Assembly (NCBI GenBank): GCA_041071465.1
Contig: CP163498.1
Coordinates: 124,001-188,000, forward strand
Origin: Pseudomonas putida
GTDB lineage: Bacteria > Pseudomonadota > Gammaproteobacteria > Pseudomonadales > Pseudomonadaceae
Reading direction: 5' to 3'
Length of the DNA: 64,000 nt
Numbering within the stretch: position 1 is the first letter of the stretch; each line of letters opens with the position of its first letter. Below the pieces are notes generated by a model that saw nothing but the letters and a program-made list of their open reading frames with translations, ran no database searches and was not told the DNA's origin. Below are positions 31,618-39,962 of this stretch, one piece after another. The position numbers were made by a program, and so were the translations under genes.

Positions 31618-33282
31618 GTGGAACGCGAATACATGGAATTCGACGTGGTCATCGTCGGCGCCGGCCCGGCGGGCCTGTCCGCCGCCTGCCGCCTGAAGCA
31701 GAAGGCCGCCGAAGCCGGTAGCGAAATCAGCGTCTGCGTGGTGGAGAAAGGCTCTGAAGTCGGCGCCCACATCCTCTCTGGCGCAGTGTTCGAGCCCCGC
31801 GCCCTGAACGAGCTGTTCCCCGACTGGAAAGCACTCGGTGCACCGCTGAACACCGAAGTGAAGCGCGACGACATCTACGTGCTCAAGGATGCCGGCAGCG
31901 CGACCAAGGTGCCTGACCTGTTCGTGCCCAAGACCATGCACAACCATGGCAACTACATCATCTCGCTGGGCAACCTGTGCCGCTGGCTGGCGCAGCAGGC
32001 CGAAAACCTCGGTGTAGAGATCTACCCGGGCTTCGCCGCCCAGGAAGCGCTGTTCGACGACAACGGCGTGGTCCGCGGCATCGTTACCGGCGACCTCGGT
32101 GTCGACCGTGAAGGCAACCCCAAGGACGGCCTGTACACCCCGGGCATGGAACTGCGCGCCAAGTACACCCTGTTCGCCGAAGGCTGCCGTGGCCATATTG
32201 GCAAGCAGCTGATCAAGCGCTTCAACCTCGACAGCGAGTCCGACGTCCAGCACTACGGCATCGGTCTGAAGGAAATCTGGGAAATCGACCCGGCCAAGCA
32301 CGAACAGGGCCTGGTGGTTCACACCGCCGGCTGGCCGCTGGACGTGGTGGCCAAGGAAAACACCGGTGGCTCGTTCCTTTATCACCTGGAAAACAACCAA
32401 GTGGTGGTCGGCCTGATCGTCGACCTGTCCTACGCCAACCCCTACCTGTCGCCGTTCGACGAATTCCAGCGCCTCAAGCACCACCCGGTGATCAGCCAGT
32501 ACCTCGAGGGCGGCAAGCGCATCAGCTACGGCGCCCGCGCCTTGGCCAAGGGCGGCATCAACTCGCTGCCGAAAATGGTCTTCAATGGTGGCGCGCTGAT
32601 CGGTTGCGACCTGGGCACCATGAACGTGGCCAAGATCAAGGGCAGCCATACCGCGATGAAGTCCGGCATGCTTGCTGCCGAAGCAGTGGCCGACGCATTG
32701 ATCGCCGGTAGCGAAGGCGGTGATCAGTTGAACAGCTATGTCAGCGCCTTCAAGGCCAGCTGGCTGTACGAAGAACTGTTCGCCAGCCGCAACTTCGGCC
32801 CGGCCATGCACAAGTTCGGCCCGCTGCTGGGCGCGGCGTTCAACTATGTCGACCAGAACTGGTTCGGTGGCAAGCTGCCGTTCACCCTGCACGACACCAA
32901 GCCGGACTATGCCTGCCTCAAGCTGGCCGCCGACTCGAAAAAGATCGACTACCCGAAACCGGACGGCAAGCTCAGCTTCGACAAGCTCAGCTCGGTATTC
33001 CTCTCCAGCACCAACCACGAAGAGGAACAACCCTGCCACCTGAAGCTGACCGATCCGAGCGTACCGATCGCCAGCAACCTGCCGCTGTACGACGAGCCTG
33101 CCCAGCGCTACTGCCCGGCAGGTGTGTACGAAGTGGTCACCCAGGAAGACGGCAACAAGCGTTTCCAGATCAACGCGCAGAACTGCGTGCACTGCAAGAC
33201 CTGCGACATCAAGGACCCGGCCCAGAACATCACCTGGGTCACCCCTGAAGGCGCTGGCGGGCCGAACTACCCGAACATGTAA
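31618..33282 (+). CDS. Electron transfer flavoprotein-ubiquinone oxidoreductase
   Basis: Membrane-associated enzyme that takes electrons from ETF and reduces ubiquinone. 554 residues from GTG 31618 (MEREYMEFDVVIVGAGPAG), chosen because AGGAG lies 7 bases upstream and the length fits the family; an in-frame upstream start at 31597 adds seven atypical residues. FAD-binding GAGPAGLSAACRLKQKAAE is at the N terminus. The C-terminal 4Fe-4S ligands are the Cys in YCPAGVYEVV plus CVHCKTCDIKDP. Monocistronic, with a strong terminator. Confidence 0.96.
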   Translation: MEREYMEFDVVIVGAGPAGLSAACRLKQKAAEAGSEISVCVVEKGSEVGAHILSGAVFEPRALNELFPDWKALGAPLNTEVKRDDIYVLKDAGSATKVPDLFVPKTMHNHGNYIISLGNLCRWLAQQAENLGVEIYPGFAAQEALFDDNGVVRGIVTGDLGVDREGNPKDGLYTPGMELRAKYTLFAEGCRGHIGKQLIKRFNLDSESDVQHYGIGLKEIWEIDPAKHEQGLVVHTAGWPLDVVAKENTGGSFLYHLENNQVVVGLIVDLSYANPYLSPFDEFQRLKHHPVISQYLEGGKRISYGARALAKGGINSLPKMVFNGGALIGCDLGTMNVAKIKGSHTAMKSGMLAAEAVADALIAGSEGGDQLNSYVSAFKASWLYEELFASRNFGPAMHKFGPLLGAAFNYVDQNWFGGKLPFTLHDTKPDYACLKLAADSKKIDYPKPDGKLSFDKLSSVFLSSTNHEEEQPCHLKLTDPSVPIASNLPLYDEPAQRYCPAGVYEVVTQEDGNKRFQINAQNCVHCKTCDIKDPAQNITWVTPEGAGGPNYPNM

Positions 33283-33302
33283 GGCCCCTGCCCTTGCGGC
33301 AA

Positions 33303-33340
33303 CAAAAAGCCCCCGGTCCTCATGAGCCGGGGGCTTTTTG
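33303..33340. terminator. Terminator between ETF-QO and mqsA
   Basis: 14-bp stem (CAAAAAGCCCCCGG/CCGGGGGCTTTTTG) with T runs on both strands, between convergent genes. Confidence 0.9.
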
Positions 33341-33353
33341 TTGGCTGCCATTA

Positions 33354-33755
33354 TCAGGCAGTACGCACTTCCTCAAAGAGTTCTGGATGGCGATCCAGCA
33401 GCTTGAGCAGTTTCACCAACGCCACTGGCGGGGTGGTCTTGCCGTTTTCATAACGGGAGAACGCATTGACCCCACCACCGAAGATTTCCCCCGCTTCACG
33501 CTGGTCGAGGTCGAACTTTCTGCGCATGGCAGCAATGAAGCCGGGATCGACAACGGCTGCATTGACCTTGCGCTCAAACGCCGTCATCAGATCACTCATA
33601 CGCTGGGCCTCGTCCATGCCCAGTACCGCCTCGCCACACGTCGGGCAGTAGTCACCAAAGATGTCCGGGATGACGGTCGCCTCACCTTTGTAGCGATACG
33701 GCATGTCTCGCGACTGCGCAACCAACTCCGCTCCTCCACATAGGGGACATTTCAT
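33354..33755 (-). CDS. mqsA: Antitoxin and repressor MqsA
   Basis: Type II antitoxin, 133 residues, that binds and blocks MqsR and represses the operon. The N-terminal zinc domain has the ligands CPLCGG (3-8) and CPTCGE (about 37-42). The C-terminal XRE helix-turn-helix includes DLDQREAGEIFGGGVNAFSRYENGKTTPP. Its ribosome binding site AAGGAG lies within the last codons of mqsR, so its translation depends on mqsR, and only one base separates the frames. Confidence 0.93.
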   Translation of the reverse strand: MKCPLCGGAELVAQSRDMPYRYKGEATVIPDIFGDYCPTCGEAVLGMDEAQRMSDLMTAFERKVNAAVVDPGFIAAMRRKFDLDQREAGEIFGGGVNAFSRYENGKTTPPVALVKLLKLLDRHPELFEEVRTA

Positions 33756-33756
33756 T

Positions 33757-34053
33757 TCAAAGCTCCTTGAAAGATAGGATGAGCAGATCGTCGACCACCG
33801 TCAGCTTGAGGTAAACCCTGCCTACGGCGGTTTGCGCCCGATAGACATCCTGCCAAATACGATGATCGTTGTAGCTCGTCATACTTTTATGGAAGTCACC
33901 TGGCGATAGCCCGCGGACAACATCCAACATGTCATAGGGACCTAGCCCAAGCGACCGCGCTCCCAGGGTCGCCGCCTGGGTGGTACGTACCTTCCCTTGG
34001 CTCAATAGCACTTGCAGCCGATGCAAAGGGCAGTGAGGCGTTCTCTTTTCCAT
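33757..34053 (-). CDS. mqsR: mRNA interferase toxin MqsR
   Basis: RelE-fold ribonuclease toxin of 98 residues, the same length as E. coli MqsR and with close local identity: MEKRTPH at the start, KVRTTQAA, LGLGPYDM, FHKSMTSYNDHRIWQDVYR and LKLTVVDDLLILSFKE. E. coli MqsR cuts mRNA at GCU/GCA sites. Toxin precedes antitoxin, the unusual order of this family. Two palindromes immediately upstream are the likely MqsA operators. Confidence 0.94.
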   Translation of the reverse strand: MEKRTPHCPLHRLQVLLSQGKVRTTQAATLGARSLGLGPYDMLDVVRGLSPGDFHKSMTSYNDHRIWQDVYRAQTAVGRVYLKLTVVDDLLILSFKEL

Positions 34054-34059
34054 GAGAAA

Positions 34060-34076
34060 TTAACCTTCCAGGTTAA
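34060..34076. promoter_or_regulatory. MqsA operator, proximal palindrome
   Basis: TTAACCT-TCC-AGGTTAA is a perfect 7-3-7 palindrome 6 bases upstream of the mqsR ATG. It closely resembles the E. coli MqsA box AACCTTTTAGGTT. Confidence 0.8.
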
Positions 34077-34088
34077 ATCTGGCCAATA

Positions 34089-34104
34089 GGTTATTCCAAT
34101 AACC
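34089..34104. promoter_or_regulatory. MqsA operator, distal palindrome
   Basis: GGTTATT-CC-AATAACC is a perfect 7-2-7 palindrome 12 bases from the proximal box. It is diverged from the AACCT core, so it may be a weaker MqsA site. Confidence 0.55.
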
Positions 34105-34147
34105 CCCGCCCGGAAGGATGACTCAATGCCCCATGCGCGTTACCCGA

Positions 34148-35473
34148 TCATTTGTCGCCACACATGACCGGCATCGGCTCCGCCGCAAACACCAATGGCT
34201 CACGACGCCCGAAATACAAGGCCGTCAGCAGCCCCACCGCGCCCATGATCAGACAAAACCCGACACACACCCACGGGCTCCACGGCATCAGCGCAATCAG
34301 TGCCAGCGGCGTGGTACTGGCCCACACTGCGTAGGCTACGTTGTAGGTGAAGGAAATGCCCGATACGCGGATCTGCGCCGGGAACAGCCCCACCATCACC
34401 GAGGGCACCACCCCCACCACGCCACAGCTCAACCCCGCCAGCGCATAGGCCAGCCAGGTCATGCCCCACTGCCCCACCAGGCTGGCGTACAACGCGCCAA
34501 TACCCAGCGGCAGCAACAGGCTATACAGCATCAGCGCGCGCCAGGCACCCACACGGTCGACCAGCAGCCCGGCCAGCACGCAGCCCATGTTGAGGAAGAC
34601 GATGCCCACACTGCTGAGGGCGAAGGTATGCCCGGCAGTCATGCCGAAGCGCTGCTGCATCACCGTCGGCGTGATCACCACCAGCACCACCACCGCCGAG
34701 GTCAGCACACAGGTCAGCAACGCGGCAGGGATCAATGCCCGGCGGTGTTCACCCAGCACTCGCCGCAGCGGAAAACTCACAGGTTGCTCCTGGCGCGCGC
34801 GCAGGGCGAGGAACACCGGTGTTTCACTGAGCCAGCGGCGCAGCCACACACCCACCACACCGAACACCCCACCCAACAGGAACGGGTAGCGCCAGGCGTA
34901 ATCGAGGATTTCCTGCGGGGTGAACAGTTGCGCCAGCAAGGTGGCGGTCAGCGCCCCCAGCAGGTAGCCGAAAGTCAGCCCGGCCTGCAGAAAGCCCAGG
35001 GCATAACCGCGCCGCCCGTTGGGCGCGTGCTCGGCAACGAACGTCCAGGCGCTTGGCACTTCACCGCCTACGGCAGCCCCCTGGAGGATGCGCAAGGCCA
35101 ACAGGATCAGCGGGGCGGCATAGCCGATGTCGGCATAGGTCGGCATCACCCCGATCAGCAGACACGGCAGGGCCATCATCAGGATGCTCAGGCTGAATAC
35201 CCGCTTGCGCCCCAGGTGGTCGGCGAAGTGCGCCATCAGGATGCCGCCCAGCGGCCGCGCCAGATAGCCGGTGACGAAGATTCCGAAGCTTTGCAGCAAG
35301 CGCAGCCATTCGGGCATCTCGGGCGGGAAGAACAGCTGGCTGAGGGTCAGCGCGAAGAACACGAAAATGATGAAGTCGTAGATTTCCAGCGCGCCACCCA
35401 GCGCCGCCAGGCCCAGGGTCCGATGGTCGCCGCGGCTGAACCGGGGCGGGCGAGCGGTATCGATGGCAGTCAT
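34148..35473 (-). CDS. MFS transporter, metabolite:H+ symporter type
   Basis: A 441-residue inner-membrane carrier with 12 predicted helices. The MHS-type signatures are GGALEIYDFIIFVFFALT near the N terminus, GYLARPLGGILMAHFADHLGRKRVF in loop 2-3 and LRILQGAAVGGEVPSAWTFVAEH in helix 5. Relatives carry proline, betaine, citrate or aromatic acids; the substrate is unresolved. It lies upstream of mqsRA in the same direction with the operators between. Confidence 0.87.
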   Translation of the reverse strand: MTAIDTARPPRFSRGDHRTLGLAALGGALEIYDFIIFVFFALTLSQLFFPPEMPEWLRLLQSFGIFVTGYLARPLGGILMAHFADHLGRKRVFSLSILMMALPCLLIGVMPTYADIGYAAPLILLALRILQGAAVGGEVPSAWTFVAEHAPNGRRGYALGFLQAGLTFGYLLGALTATLLAQLFTPQEILDYAWRYPFLLGGVFGVVGVWLRRWLSETPVFLALRARQEQPVSFPLRRVLGEHRRALIPAALLTCVLTSAVVVLVVITPTVMQQRFGMTAGHTFALSSVGIVFLNMGCVLAGLLVDRVGAWRALMLYSLLLPLGIGALYASLVGQWGMTWLAYALAGLSCGVVGVVPSVMVGLFPAQIRVSGISFTYNVAYAVWASTTPLALIALMPWSPWVCVGFCLIMGAVGLLTALYFGRREPLVFAAEPMPVMCGDK

Positions 35474-35545
35474 GGCAGGGTCCGCAGATCGGCAAAGGGC
35501 AAGAGCATAACAAATAGCTGCCCGATTGCCCCGCCGGTGGTACCG

Positions 35546-36025
35546 CTAGCGGTTGAACACCGTATGCGCAAAGTTGGCTCGCGGCCGTGGCCGCGCTGTA
35601 TTGGCCGGCAGGGTGCCCGGCAGCGGTAGTCTGCCGACCACCATCGGTGCGTCGATGATTGCCATGAACGTCTCCAGCGCCTCGTTATCGGGCGCCTGAG
35701 GCAGGCTCAGGCTGACCGCCTGGCGCTCGGCCTGCGGCACTGCTGGCACTTTCAACTGGCTGGAATGGTAAAGCAGTGCATGCTGGATCTGTGTGCTGAC
35801 ACGGCAGAAGCGCTCTAGATCGACGCCACAATGGCTGGCCAGCTCGATATTGCCCAGCAACAGGTGAAAGGGCTGCAAGGCGCACTGCACCAGGCGCTGC
35901 AGCTCCTCGAAGCTGGCCACTGGGGCTATCCGGTAATAGCCCAAACCATTGAGCAACCGCTCCAGCTGCAGGCGCTGGCACGGGTGTGTATCGGCGATGA
36001 GAATGCGCAGGGTCTTGTTTACCAT
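35546..36025 (-). CDS. Degenerate receiver-domain protein
   Basis: A 159-residue protein whose first about 120 residues match a CheY-like receiver fold (LRILIADTHPCQRLQLERLLNGLGY), but the expected phospho-acceptor Asp is Asn59 (HLLLGNIEL) and the conserved late Lys is not clear. There is no output domain; the Pro/Arg-rich tail looks disordered. The start at 36025 (MVNKTLRILIAD) is preferred over an open extension to 36079. It lies 168 bases after the sigma-factor gene. It probably works without phosphorylation, for example by protein binding. Confidence 0.7.
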   Translation of the reverse strand: MVNKTLRILIADTHPCQRLQLERLLNGLGYYRIAPVASFEELQRLVQCALQPFHLLLGNIELASHCGVDLERFCRVSTQIQHALLYHSSQLKVPAVPQAERQAVSLSLPQAPDNEALETFMAIIDAPMVVGRLPLPGTLPANTARPRPRANFAHTVFNR

Positions 36026-36193
36026 GGTCGGACCTAGGCCATTGGGTAATGGGCACGCTCCATGACCATACTGCGCCAATAACGGCTAATGCCAAGGCCA
36101 TGCCCGGCAACGGTCTTCTTTGATAGAAGTCGGGAAAGCCGCATAAATCAAGTGATTGACTGACGGAATTTGCATTTGCCTTTAACCTGGCAA

Positions 36194-36700
36194 TCAGGAT
36201 TCCCATTGCCGCATGCGCACCCGGCAGTGCTTCATGGCATTGACGATGTGCTTTTCCACCAGGCTGCGGGAGATGCCCAGCCGCTCGGCGATCTGCAGAT
36301 GTGAAAGGCCTTCGATCTTGCGCAGCAGGAAGCATTCGCGGCAGGGGCCGGTCAGTTCGTCAAGCGCCCGCTGCATGAGGGCCAGGCGTTGGTTGAGCTG
36401 CAGTTCCTGCGCCAGCGCCGGCACATGCCCGCCCTCATCACTGTCGAGTATCTCAAGCGGTTCGGCCTGACGCACCAGATGGCGACGATGACGGTCGATC
36501 ACCAGGTTCAGGGCGATACGGTACAGGAATGCGCGCGGATGCTCGATCTGCCCGTTGTCCGTTCGCTCCAGTACCCGCAGGTAGGCATCGTGGGCAACAT
36601 CCTCTGCCGCCTGACGGTTACCCAAGCGCGCGGACAGGAAACTCACCAACTCACGATAGTAACGTTCCACAAACACACCTGGAATCGTCTGCACACCCAC
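36194..36700 (-). CDS. fpvI: ECF sigma factor, FpvI/FecI type
   Basis: A 168-residue extracytoplasmic-function sigma factor. Region 2 is at about 10-75 (YYRELVSFLSARLGNRQAAEDVAHDAYLRVLE, split, and RAFLYRIALNLVIDRHRR) and region 4 at about 105-160 (LDELTGPCRECFLLRKIEGLSHLQIAERLGIS). The type that starts siderophore-receptor genes matches, and its place beside pvdP/pvdM suggests FpvI. No anti-sigma gene is adjacent, as is usual for fpvI, whose FpvR partner is encoded elsewhere. A Fur-like box lies 49-63 bases upstream. Confidence 0.78.
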   Translation of the reverse strand: MGVQTIPGVFVERYYRELVSFLSARLGNRQAAEDVAHDAYLRVLERTDNGQIEHPRAFLYRIALNLVIDRHRRHLVRQAEPLEILDSDEGGHVPALAQELQLNQRLALMQRALDELTGPCRECFLLRKIEGLSHLQIAERLGISRSLVEKHIVNAMKHCRVRMRQWES

Positions 36701-36748
36701 GCTGGGGCAGATGCAGAACTGAGTGATATCAGCGTGCGATCTTACAAA

Positions 36749-36763
36749 ATATAATGATTCTCA
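36749..36763 (-). promoter_or_regulatory. Fur box upstream of the ECF sigma gene
   Basis: On the minus strand TGAGAAT-C-ATTATAT matches the 7-1-7 Fur consensus TGATAAT-C-ATTATCA at 12 of 15 positions. Fur-controlled expression of the sigma factor under iron limitation is expected for pyoverdine regulation. Confidence 0.65.
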
Positions 36764-36791
36764 GCAACGCACACCTGCGCTGTGCTTACCG

Positions 36792-38417
36792 TCAACCCGA
36801 CGCCCGTACAACCTTGAGATTGCGGGCATACCAGGGGCGCTGCGGCACCCGTGGTTGCAGCCGGGCAAAGAGGTCTTCGTTGCCATAAATGATGCGCAAC
36901 GCCAGCTTCATGGTTTCCGGGTCCATTTCGACGCTTCGACCGGGCCGCAAGCCCGGCACCGTCGAACAGCCATGGGTATCGGGACCCAGCCACGGGTCAG
37001 CCACCGCCACCCAACGCCCGGGTGCGAACCAGGGCACGCCGTTCACCTGCAAGCGGCGGATCTCACCCGGGTGGACCCGCTCATGGGCTCGGAACCAATC
37101 GTCGACTCGGTCGTCGATCCAGCCATGAAAATGCCAGAACACCGGGTTTACATGTGACGAGAACGGGTCGCCGAGAAAATCGTTGCGTGCTTCGAACCAG
37201 CGCTCAGCGAAATCACCCGGGGTACGTGCAGCAGGCACCGGCATACCGTTGGACGGGTCGCGCGGCACCGCCGCCCAACGCATGTGCAACCAGTCATGCA
37301 GGCCCAGCTCCAGTTCTGAGCCGAACTGCCCCAAGGTCAGCTTGCTCAGATATTCCGGATCACTGTAGCGCGACTCCCAGACCTGAAAGTTGCCGTGGAA
37401 GGTATCCGGGCTTTTGATGTCGCGTACCCACTGGGTGTACTCCTGGTCGTCATGGGCCAGCCAGGTCGGTGGCAAGGCATTGCCGTCGTGGTTGTCGAAG
37501 TAACGGGCAAAACCGATGCGGTCACGCTCGAGCTCCGGCTGAGGCAGCGGGAACCGCGTCCACGAAGGCAGGTCCTGCAGGGCCCTGGCACTGCCGAGCA
37601 TGTGCCGGTGCATGAACAGGAAGTCCTCTCCGGAACCGTTGCGATCCTTGTGCCGGCCACGCGCATCACGCTCCTGGCCACGCGGCCCGGGTTGCCAGCC
37701 CAAGCCACGCAGGGCGGATTGCTTGTCCTCTTCCAGCTTGTGCCACTTGTCCCGCGATGCGTGCCATAGCTGGTGGAACAGCCGATGCTCCGGCGAAATG
37801 AGCCACGCCAGCAGCTGTGGCGACAGCGGCGTACGTTCGCGAGCCTCCGGGAAAGGCCGCTTCAAGGCCAGGAAGCCATTGTCCAGAACAGGCAGAGACA
37901 GGGCGCGGTCCAGGGCCGAGATACGACCATTGAGCGTTGCCGGCCCGGCATTGCCATAGGCGCCCCAGACCTCATCGAGCACCACATGGCATTCATAGCG
38001 CGCCTGCCCTGCACCGGGCTCGGTTGAAAACAGCCGCCAGCGCAACATCCCGGGCTTGTCCGTCAGCAAGTCACCCATGACCCGATAACGGGGTTCCTGC
38101 TCACTGCGCAGGCGTTCGGCGGTGTCCAGGTAACCTCGCAGCCCCCGGCCATTGCTGGCGACATCCAGAAACAATTCCAGCTCCCCGTCGGGCAAACCCA
38201 GCAGTTGGGCATCCTTGCCATGTGCAGTCCAGCGCCAGATGCCCCGCAGGATGTCGCCCAGCTGCTGCAGGCGGGTATCGGCCAACTCGACAACAGCCTC
38301 GCCAGGCGTTTCCGGAAACGCCTCGGCATCCCGCTGGCGCTGTAAATACAGCGCTCCGGGTACCGCTACGCCCGTCAATGCCACAGCAGCGATGAACCCG
38401 CGTCGAGAAATCGTCAT
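36792..38417 (-). CDS. pvdP: Pyoverdine-maturation tyrosinase PvdP
   Basis: Periplasmic copper tyrosinase that oxidises the ferribactin D-Tyr/Dab region to form the pyoverdine chromophore. 541 residues from ATG 38417, which gives the Tat signal TISRRGFIAAVALTG as in P. aeruginosa PvdP (544 residues); the open frame extends to 38543 without homology. His-rich copper-site candidates are FLFMHRHM in the middle and NPVFWHFHGWIDDR in the C-terminal part. It has its own iron-starvation box and is divergent from pvdM. Confidence 0.9.
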   Translation of the reverse strand: MTISRRGFIAAVALTGVAVPGALYLQRQRDAEAFPETPGEAVVELADTRLQQLGDILRGIWRWTAHGKDAQLLGLPDGELELFLDVASNGRGLRGYLDTAERLRSEQEPRYRVMGDLLTDKPGMLRWRLFSTEPGAGQARYECHVVLDEVWGAYGNAGPATLNGRISALDRALSLPVLDNGFLALKRPFPEARERTPLSPQLLAWLISPEHRLFHQLWHASRDKWHKLEEDKQSALRGLGWQPGPRGQERDARGRHKDRNGSGEDFLFMHRHMLGSARALQDLPSWTRFPLPQPELERDRIGFARYFDNHDGNALPPTWLAHDDQEYTQWVRDIKSPDTFHGNFQVWESRYSDPEYLSKLTLGQFGSELELGLHDWLHMRWAAVPRDPSNGMPVPAARTPGDFAERWFEARNDFLGDPFSSHVNPVFWHFHGWIDDRVDDWFRAHERVHPGEIRRLQVNGVPWFAPGRWVAVADPWLGPDTHGCSTVPGLRPGRSVEMDPETMKLALRIIYGNEDLFARLQPRVPQRPWYARNLKVVRASG

Positions 38418-38472
38418 TGCAACTACCTGCGCCTTCATTGCGGCCATGGAGCACGGCCCGTCCAAGGCTAGA

Positions 38473-38496
38473 ACGTTGTACCTGCACTGAAATTTA
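38473..38496 (-). promoter_or_regulatory. PvdS iron-starvation box for pvdP
   Basis: On the minus strand TAAAT (38492-38496), exactly 16 bases, then CGT (38473-38475): the -35/-10 of PvdS-dependent promoters. The CGT is about 56 bases upstream of the pvdP start. Confidence 0.82.
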
Positions 38497-38515
38497 ACGC
38501 CGCGGCCGGGGCGGC

Positions 38516-38539
38516 TAAATTTCCTCCGTGTCGACTCGT
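38516..38539 (+). promoter_or_regulatory. PvdS iron-starvation box for pvdM
   Basis: TAAAT (38516-38520), exactly 16 bases, then CGT (38537-38539), about 60 bases before the pvdM start. It is arranged back to back with the pvdP box, 20 bases apart. Confidence 0.82.
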
Positions 38540-38599
38540 TCACCCCAGGTAGCGACGGCCTCTGTGCCCTCCCTCGACGGCGAACCTACCGAGACCAAG

Positions 38600-39946
38600 A
38601 TGACGACACCACGCTGGAAAAAAGCCCTGTACATCAGCCTGGCTGCGGCAGTCGCCGCGGGTGCCGGTCTGGCTGCCTGGTACCATTTCGCGGCCCCTGG
38701 CGGCTACTCCCGGGAAGTCGTTCGTCAAGCCAACGACTTGCAGGAACGCATCATCTCGTTCGACAGCCATGTCACCTTGCCGCTGGACTTCGGCAACGAA
38801 GGCAGCGAAGCCGACAAGGACGGACCGGGCCGCTTCGACCTGGCCAAGGCTGCCCAAGGGCGGTTGTCTGGCGCGGCGCTGACCATCTTTGCCTGGCCCG
38901 AATCCTGGACGGGCGCAAACAGCCCGCATCGCCCCACGCCAGGTTTCGTCGAGGCCGCCCACCACACCCAGGAAGTGCGCTACAACGCCATCACCGCAAT
39001 GGTGCGCGACTTCCCCGAACGCGTCGCCATCGCCTACACCCCACAGGACATGCGGCGCTTGCACGGCGAAGGCAAGTTCGCGGTGTTCCTGAGCATGCTC
39101 AACGCGTATGCGCTGGGGGACGATATCGACCAGCTCGACCGCTGGGCGGCACGCGGGGTGCGCATGTTCGGCTTCAGCTACGTCGGCAACAACAGCTGGG
39201 CCGACTCGTCTCGCCCCTTACCGTTCTTCAATGACACTGTCGATGCGCTCGAGGGTCTGTCCCCCATCGGCAAGCGCGCCGTACAACGGCTCAATGACCT
39301 GGGTGTGATCATCGATGTCTCGCAGATGTCCAGCAAGGCGCTGAACCAGGTCATTCAGCTCAGCCGTACTCCGGTGGTGGCGTCGCACTCGGCACCACGG
39401 GCCATGGTCGATATCAACCGTAACCTGTCCGACAAGGAAATGCAGTTGATCAAGGAAAGCGGCGGGGTCGTGCAACTGGTCGCGTTCTCCAGCTACCTCA
39501 AGCCGCTCAGCGCGCAGACCCAGGAAAAGCTCAATGCCTTGCGTGCCCGCTACGCGCTGCCGCCACTGGCTGACCTGAACTACGCGCTGATGCCTGGCGA
39601 CCCGGTCATAGCCGGCTGGCCCGAGCAGAAGGTCGGGCAATATGCCAACGAACTCTATGCAATCCTCGAACAGGAGCCGCCAGCGACCCTGAAGGACTAC
39701 GGTGATGCCATCGATTACACCGTGCGCAAGCTCGGCATAGACCACGTAGGCATCAGCTCGGACTTCAACGAAGGCGGCGGCATCGACGGCTGGCACGACG
39801 CCAGCCAAGCACGCAACGTAACGGCCGAACTCCTTACCCGCGGCTACTCCGAAGCCGACATCGCCAAGCTTTGGAGTGGCAACTTCCTGCGCGTCTGGGC
39901 ACAGGTACAGAGCGCCGCCCGCGGTACCGACACTTCACTGCGCTAA
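38600..39946 (+). CDS. pvdM: Pyoverdine-maturation dipeptidase-like PvdM
   Basis: M19 renal-dipeptidase-fold protein required for periplasmic pyoverdine maturation, 448 residues, the same length as P. aeruginosa PvdM. ATG 38600 is used; a GTG at 38528 lies inside the promoter box and cannot start the same message. An N-terminal membrane anchor (about 8-30, YISLAAAVAAGAGLAAWYHF) is followed by the TIM-barrel, with metal-site motifs DSHVTLPLDFG, DVSQM, VVASHSAPRA and HVGISSDFNEGGG. It is followed after 16 bases by pvdN. Confidence 0.92.
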   Translation: MTTPRWKKALYISLAAAVAAGAGLAAWYHFAAPGGYSREVVRQANDLQERIISFDSHVTLPLDFGNEGSEADKDGPGRFDLAKAAQGRLSGAALTIFAWPESWTGANSPHRPTPGFVEAAHHTQEVRYNAITAMVRDFPERVAIAYTPQDMRRLHGEGKFAVFLSMLNAYALGDDIDQLDRWAARGVRMFGFSYVGNNSWADSSRPLPFFNDTVDALEGLSPIGKRAVQRLNDLGVIIDVSQMSSKALNQVIQLSRTPVVASHSAPRAMVDINRNLSDKEMQLIKESGGVVQLVAFSSYLKPLSAQTQEKLNALRARYALPPLADLNYALMPGDPVIAGWPEQKVGQYANELYAILEQEPPATLKDYGDAIDYTVRKLGIDHVGISSDFNEGGGIDGWHDASQARNVTAELLTRGYSEADIAKLWSGNFLRVWAQVQSAARGTDTSLR

Positions 39947-39962
39947 GCCATTGGGCACCTTT

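Noticed and set aside
31420..33351. Minus-strand open frame of 643 codons opposite ETF-QO
   Set aside because: Antisense shadow; ETF-QO has a strong promoter, RBS, FAD and Fe-S motifs on the plus strand.
38528..38599. Upstream GTG start for pvdM
   Set aside because: The GTG lies between the -35 and -10 of the PvdS box, so it cannot be in the transcript. The ATG at 38600 gives the family length of 448.
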